DNA of 64,000 bases from Peptoniphilus asaccharolyticus DSM 20463 (GTDB taxonomy: Bacteria > Bacillota > Clostridia > Tissierellales > Peptoniphilaceae), in contig NZ_FWWR01000017.1 in the NCBI RefSeq assembly GCF_900176115.1, positions 124,001 through 188,000 on the forward strand, written 5' to 3'. The notes beneath the pieces are model-generated. The model saw only the letters and a program-made list of their open reading frames with translations. It did no database searches and was not told the DNA's origin. Made by a program: the position numbers and the translations under genes. Within the stretch, counting starts at the first letter, position 1. The number at the start of each line of letters is the position of its first letter. Positions 61,406 through 64,000 of the stretch are shown piece after piece.

Positions 61406-61528
61406 TAACAATATTATACAGCAAACCTGAATAATATTTAGTCGATAAAGGATTATAGGTTACCTTTAACAACCTAAATACATTATATAAGGAGAATTCC
61501 TTAGAGGGAGATAGTTAACGTAAAGCAT

Positions 61529-62161
61529 ATGAAAATAAGAAATCTGTTAGAAATTAGAAAAGCTATTTATTCTCTTTTGAGAAGCGATGAGAGGATGATA
61601 GCTTTTTCAACGTCAAAAACTAGTTCATCGGCTTATTGTATATTAGTTAATGAGTTAAATGAATATGTTTGTTTTAGAGTGAGTGACCATTATACAAGCC
61701 CGTTTTATTCAAATAGGACTTTTTATATAGAAAATGATTTAGAAAAACTAAGAGAAAATATTAGGAAATACTTAGACAATATTAGTTGGCATAAATTTAA
61801 ATATTCGGACTTTTATGGGTTACAGTGTTTAAAACAAATGAAACTAAAAAAGATGAGCATCTATATAGATAATTCAGCGGAGATATTTGATAGAGCTAAG
61901 ATGGGGATGTTGTTTTATCAAATTGTAGATAGGTCCAGAAATAAAAAAGAAATTCATACTGTCTCGGAAAGTTTTCAAAAACATTTGAGGAAATTTTACG
62001 CCTCAGGTTTGATAAGTGAGACTAAGCTATTTGATAACACATATTTAGTTTATGTGACGGCTGAGGGACTTGCACTTATTGAACACAGCATGCCATTATA
62101 TATAAATAAATTTTTAGAAGACTTTGACAGTATAAATTTAAATTATGTTGAGATAGAGTAG
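61529..62161 (+). CDS. Hypothetical protein (210 aa)
   Basis: A complete frame from ATG 61529; the nearest ribosome site (GAGGGAG, 61504-61510) is rather far, so the start is not firm. The protein is soluble and basic-acidic mixed. The first 80 residues look alpha/beta (SLLRSDERMIAFSTSK, YCILVNELNEYVCFRVSDHY), the middle is helical, and the last 80 residues have a pattern like a winged helix (HTVSESFQKHLRKFYASGLISETKL, then a strand). No known family or catalytic motif is recognised. It lies directly beside the IS110 element, and no promoter is clear. Confidence 0.6.
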   Translation: MKIRNLLEIRKAIYSLLRSDERMIAFSTSKTSSSAYCILVNELNEYVCFRVSDHYTSPFYSNRTFYIENDLEKLRENIRKYLDNISWHKFKYSDFYGLQCLKQMKLKKMSIYIDNSAEIFDRAKMGMLFYQIVDRSRNKKEIHTVSESFQKHLRKFYASGLISETKLFDNTYLVYVTAEGLALIEHSMPLYINKFLEDFDSINLNYVEIE

Positions 62162-62167
62162 TTTAAA

Positions 62168-62203
62168 ATAAAAAAATATTTTGTAGATAAGCTACAAAAT
62201 ATT
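62168..62203. terminator. Terminator between convergent genes
   Basis: AATATTTTGTAG (62175-62186) pairs with CTACAAAATATT (62192-62203). On the minus strand it ends in a T-run (the A-run at 62168-62176), serving the SDR gene. Confidence 0.8.
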
Positions 62204-62208
62204 AATTT

Positions 62209-62925
62209 TCAAACACCCATACCTCCATTTGTGGAGATGATTTGTCCGGTCATATATGAATTTTTGTCTGAGATTAAGAAACTTACAAGTTCTGCAATTT
62301 CTTTTGGCTCTGCCATTCTCATCATCGGAATATTTTCGCAAATGTATTTCATATCTTCATCAGTATAACATTTCATCATATCGGTCTTTACAGTTCCTGG
62401 GGCAATGGCATTTACTCTTATATTAGAGGGAGCAAGTTCTAATGCGAGAGATTTTGTAAGAGATTCTATAGCTCCTTTGGTGGCTGAGTAAGCTACTTCG
62501 CAAGATGCACCATGAGAGCCCCATATTGAAGACACATTTAATATAACTCCATTTTTATTGGATATCATATCTGGAAGCACACAATGTATAGTGTTAAAAC
62601 AACCGCATACATTCACGCTAAAAAGTTCGTTCCATTTTTCAACAGTTAAATCTTGGAATAAGGACACGTTTGAGATTCCAGCATTATTTATTAAGATATC
62701 TACATTTCCAAAATCAAATTTAATTTTTTCGTACATATCTTTGACTTGTAAATAATTTGAGACATCAGTTTGGTAAGCTTTGGTACTCAATTTATGTGCA
62801 AGTTCTTTTGCGTCTTTTTCACTTGTATTATAATTGATTAGCACTTGGTAGCCTTCTTCAAAAAGTTTTTCAGCAATGGCTTTGCCGATTCCCTTTGCCG
62901 CACCAGTTATAAGCACTTTTTTCAA
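62209..62925 (-). CDS. Short-chain dehydrogenase/reductase (FabG-like)
   Basis: A 238-residue classical SDR. Nucleotide-binding TGAAKGIG (7-14), DVSN near 54-57 and NNAG near 81-84 are present, as is the catalytic Ser-Tyr-Lys: Ser in NVSSIWG, then Tyr and Lys in AYSATKGA. IRVNAIAPGTVKTDM and the C-terminal SYMTGQIISTNGG are also typical. It is close to 3-oxoacyl-ACP reductase FabG (NADPH), but no other fatty-acid genes are nearby, so another hydroxy/keto substrate is possible. ATG at 62925 overlaps the stop of the upstream lipid kinase gene by 4 bases, so the two are co-translated. Confidence 0.9.
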   Translation of the reverse strand: MKKVLITGAAKGIGKAIAEKLFEEGYQVLINYNTSEKDAKELAHKLSTKAYQTDVSNYLQVKDMYEKIKFDFGNVDILINNAGISNVSLFQDLTVEKWNELFSVNVCGCFNTIHCVLPDMISNKNGVILNVSSIWGSHGASCEVAYSATKGAIESLTKSLALELAPSNIRVNAIAPGTVKTDMMKCYTDEDMKYICENIPMMRMAEPKEIAELVSFLISDKNSYMTGQIISTNGGMGV

Positions 62926-63815
62926 TGTTTTATACCTCCTAAATATGCGAAGTTAATAGCAGATTTTAAGATTTTAAAATTTATTTCGTTTGATTCAAAA
63001 ATTTCTCCATTTATATTTGCGAGCACCTTGTCTTTGCTTTTAATGGTTCCGGATTCAACTTGCATAGATAATACTTCAGGAGAATTTAAGTGGTTGCCGG
63101 TTTTATAAAGTGGCAGCAAATTCAAAAGTCTAAAGAGACCTAATTTTTTAACCAATATTATTTCTAAAGTAGAGTCATTCACAATAGAATTTTTTGAAGG
63201 ATTAAATCCATTGCCATAGTATCCGCCATTGCAGACAGCACCTAAAGTAAATAAGTCACTTGTTTTAAAAGTGCTACCATCTTTTAAATTCAATTCGATA
63301 TCTAAATTTAAGTCGAACGGTTTGAATATAGACATCAAAATACCAAAGATGTACGCACGTGATTTCAAGCTTGGAAATTTGCTAAGCACTCTATATGTGT
63401 TGGCGAGGACTATGGTGTCTAGTCCAAAGCTTAGGATATTTATACAAAAGGTATCATTTATCTGTATGATATCGCATGGTTTTAATATTGGGGTTAAAGT
63501 ATCTTTTAAAGAAAAAGTTGAGTAGTCAAAATTTTTTGAAAAGTCATTTGCTGTTCCAAGGGGAATCAAACCAAGAGAAGCTTTTTTTTCGACCAATTCC
63601 ACAGCCGCTTCATTTAAGCTTCCGTCACCACCGCATACGTAGATTACACAATCTTCTTCAGAATACTTTTTAGCTATTTCCTTAATGCTATTTTTATTTT
63701 CTGTAACATACACTTTAAAATCTAAATCAGTTTTAGAATATAAAGCTATTATCTCGTCTTCTAAGCTTGGATACACATTTCCCGCTTTAGAACTTATTAT
63801 AAAAATTGTTTTCAT
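62922..63815 (-). CDS. Diacylglycerol kinase family lipid kinase (DgkB/YegS/BmrU-like)
   Basis: A 297-residue kinase of the DAGK_cat superfamily. The nucleotide-binding GGDGSLNE (about 62-69) and PLGTANDFS (about 86-94) motifs are intact. The C-terminal beta domain has GAVCNGGYYGNGF and a late VLANINGEIFE segment. It would phosphorylate diacylglycerol or a related lipid at the membrane face and return it to phospholipid synthesis. It starts at ATG 63815 on the minus strand. The SDR gene overlaps its end by 4 bases. Confidence 0.88.
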   Translation of the reverse strand: MKTIFIISSKAGNVYPSLEDEIIALYSKTDLDFKVYVTENKNSIKEIAKKYSEEDCVIYVCGGDGSLNEAAVELVEKKASLGLIPLGTANDFSKNFDYSTFSLKDTLTPILKPCDIIQINDTFCINILSFGLDTIVLANTYRVLSKFPSLKSRAYIFGILMSIFKPFDLNLDIELNLKDGSTFKTSDLFTLGAVCNGGYYGNGFNPSKNSIVNDSTLEIILVKKLGLFRLLNLLPLYKTGNHLNSPEVLSMQVESGTIKSKDKVLANINGEIFESNEINFKILKSAINFAYLGGIKH

Positions 63816-63865
63816 AACATAGATTGTATAATAAACAAAGTAAAATATCTATAGCAATAGATTTT

Positions 63866-63877
63866 AGTGCTAGCACT
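63866..63877. promoter_or_regulatory. 12-bp palindrome upstream of the lipid kinase gene
   Basis: AGTGCTAGCACT at 63866-63877, about 50 bases before the start on the minus strand. It may be an operator; its halves (GTGCTA, TAGCAC) resemble CIRCE half-sites, but the order and spacing are wrong for HrcA. Confidence 0.4.
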
Positions 63878-63937
63878 TGATATTTTATTCTGTTTTTATT
63901 ATAAGATAGGTTATAAAATTAAATAAATAAGAATTTG

Positions 63938-63980
63938 AAGTATCCTTATCGAGCTTAGGCTTGGCATGGATATTTTTTTA
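63938..63980 (+). terminator. Terminator-like hairpin near the window end
   Basis: AAGTATCC (63938-63945) can pair with GGATATTT (63968-63975), with an inner CGAGC/GCTTG stem, followed by a T-run. No plus-strand gene lies upstream within the window, so the RNA it ends is unknown. Confidence 0.5.
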
Positions 63981-64000
63981 ATCTTAAAAATAAATTAAAA

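Larger units (their letters stand above)
59886..61440 (-). mobile_element. IS110-family insertion sequence (limits approximate)
   Basis: A single transposase gene (60046-61215, minus) with about 200 bases of structured non-coding DNA upstream of it and a hairpin region downstream. IS110 elements lack clear terminal inverted repeats, so the ends cannot be fixed from one copy. The downstream hairpin pairs GTAAATGA with TCATTTAC (about 59967-60006), with an inner CGAGC/GCTCG stem. Confidence 0.65.

Noticed and set aside
63866-63877. AGTGCTAGCACT considered as a CIRCE/HrcA site
   Set aside because: CIRCE has TTAGCACTC-N9-GAGTGCTAA; here the half-sites are reversed and without the spacer.

Overview
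The window is AT-rich DNA of a low-GC Gram-positive anaerobe. A fermentative member of the Tissierellia (Peptoniphilus/Parvimonas-like) fits best. The reasons are a CggR-controlled glycolytic operon, Gram-positive lipoproteins, strong AAGGAGG ribosome sites, frequent TTG starts, a rubredoxin, a sodium-pump decarboxylase subunit and AgcS/OpuC transporters. The assignment to this class is inference, not a database result. No rRNA, tRNA or CRISPR array was recognised.

Layout. 1-8.4 kb: the end of a probable S41 peptidase, a small membrane protein, then the operon cggR-gap-pgk-tpiA-gpmI-eno followed by a SixA-like phosphatase and a hotdog thioesterase. 8.4-12.5 kb: a decarboxylase beta subunit with a tiny gamma-like protein, a MurJ-like flippase and a DUF2325-like protein. 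12.6-24.2 kb is a decaying accessory region. It holds a glutaminase whose partner symporter is cut by IS30, an XRE regulator with a nonsense codon, an IclR/Nramp-like/ureohydrolase cluster, and a Fic gene with several lesions behind about 50-bp AT-rich repeats. 24.3-38.3 kb is the core: rpoB-rpoC, a secreted-protein pair behind a poly-T promoter, then rpsL-rpsG-fusA-tuf. 38.3-53.3 kb is shaped by IS30. An OpuC-type osmoprotectant operon is interrupted in its first permease gene. Further on, a large coiled-coil FtsX-type permease is split by a 5.1-kb unit made of two IS30 copies enclosing a sigma-like gene remnant, an amidase and a second copy of part of the opu locus. 53.3-64 kb: murA, rubredoxin, an RsbW-like kinase, typA, cardiolipin synthase, a DNA-repair methyltransferase, an IS110 element with a candidate bridge RNA, and an SDR/diacylglycerol kinase-like pair.

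Five IS30 copies (1116-1117 bp) share the same ends. Four-base target duplications are visible for the single insertions: TATA, AGTA and AACT. The two outermost flanks of the last pair share GATA, so that pair behaves as one composite unit. Removing the insertions restores three reading frames exactly: agcS, opuCB and a 1363-residue permease. This is the best direct evidence for how the region formed.

The main points for a second look are the composite unit, the structured RNA region upstream of the IS110 transposase, the 16-T tract inside a promoter, an Nramp-like carrier without the metal-binding signature beside an atypical ureohydrolase, and the 50-bp repeat array before the Fic gene.
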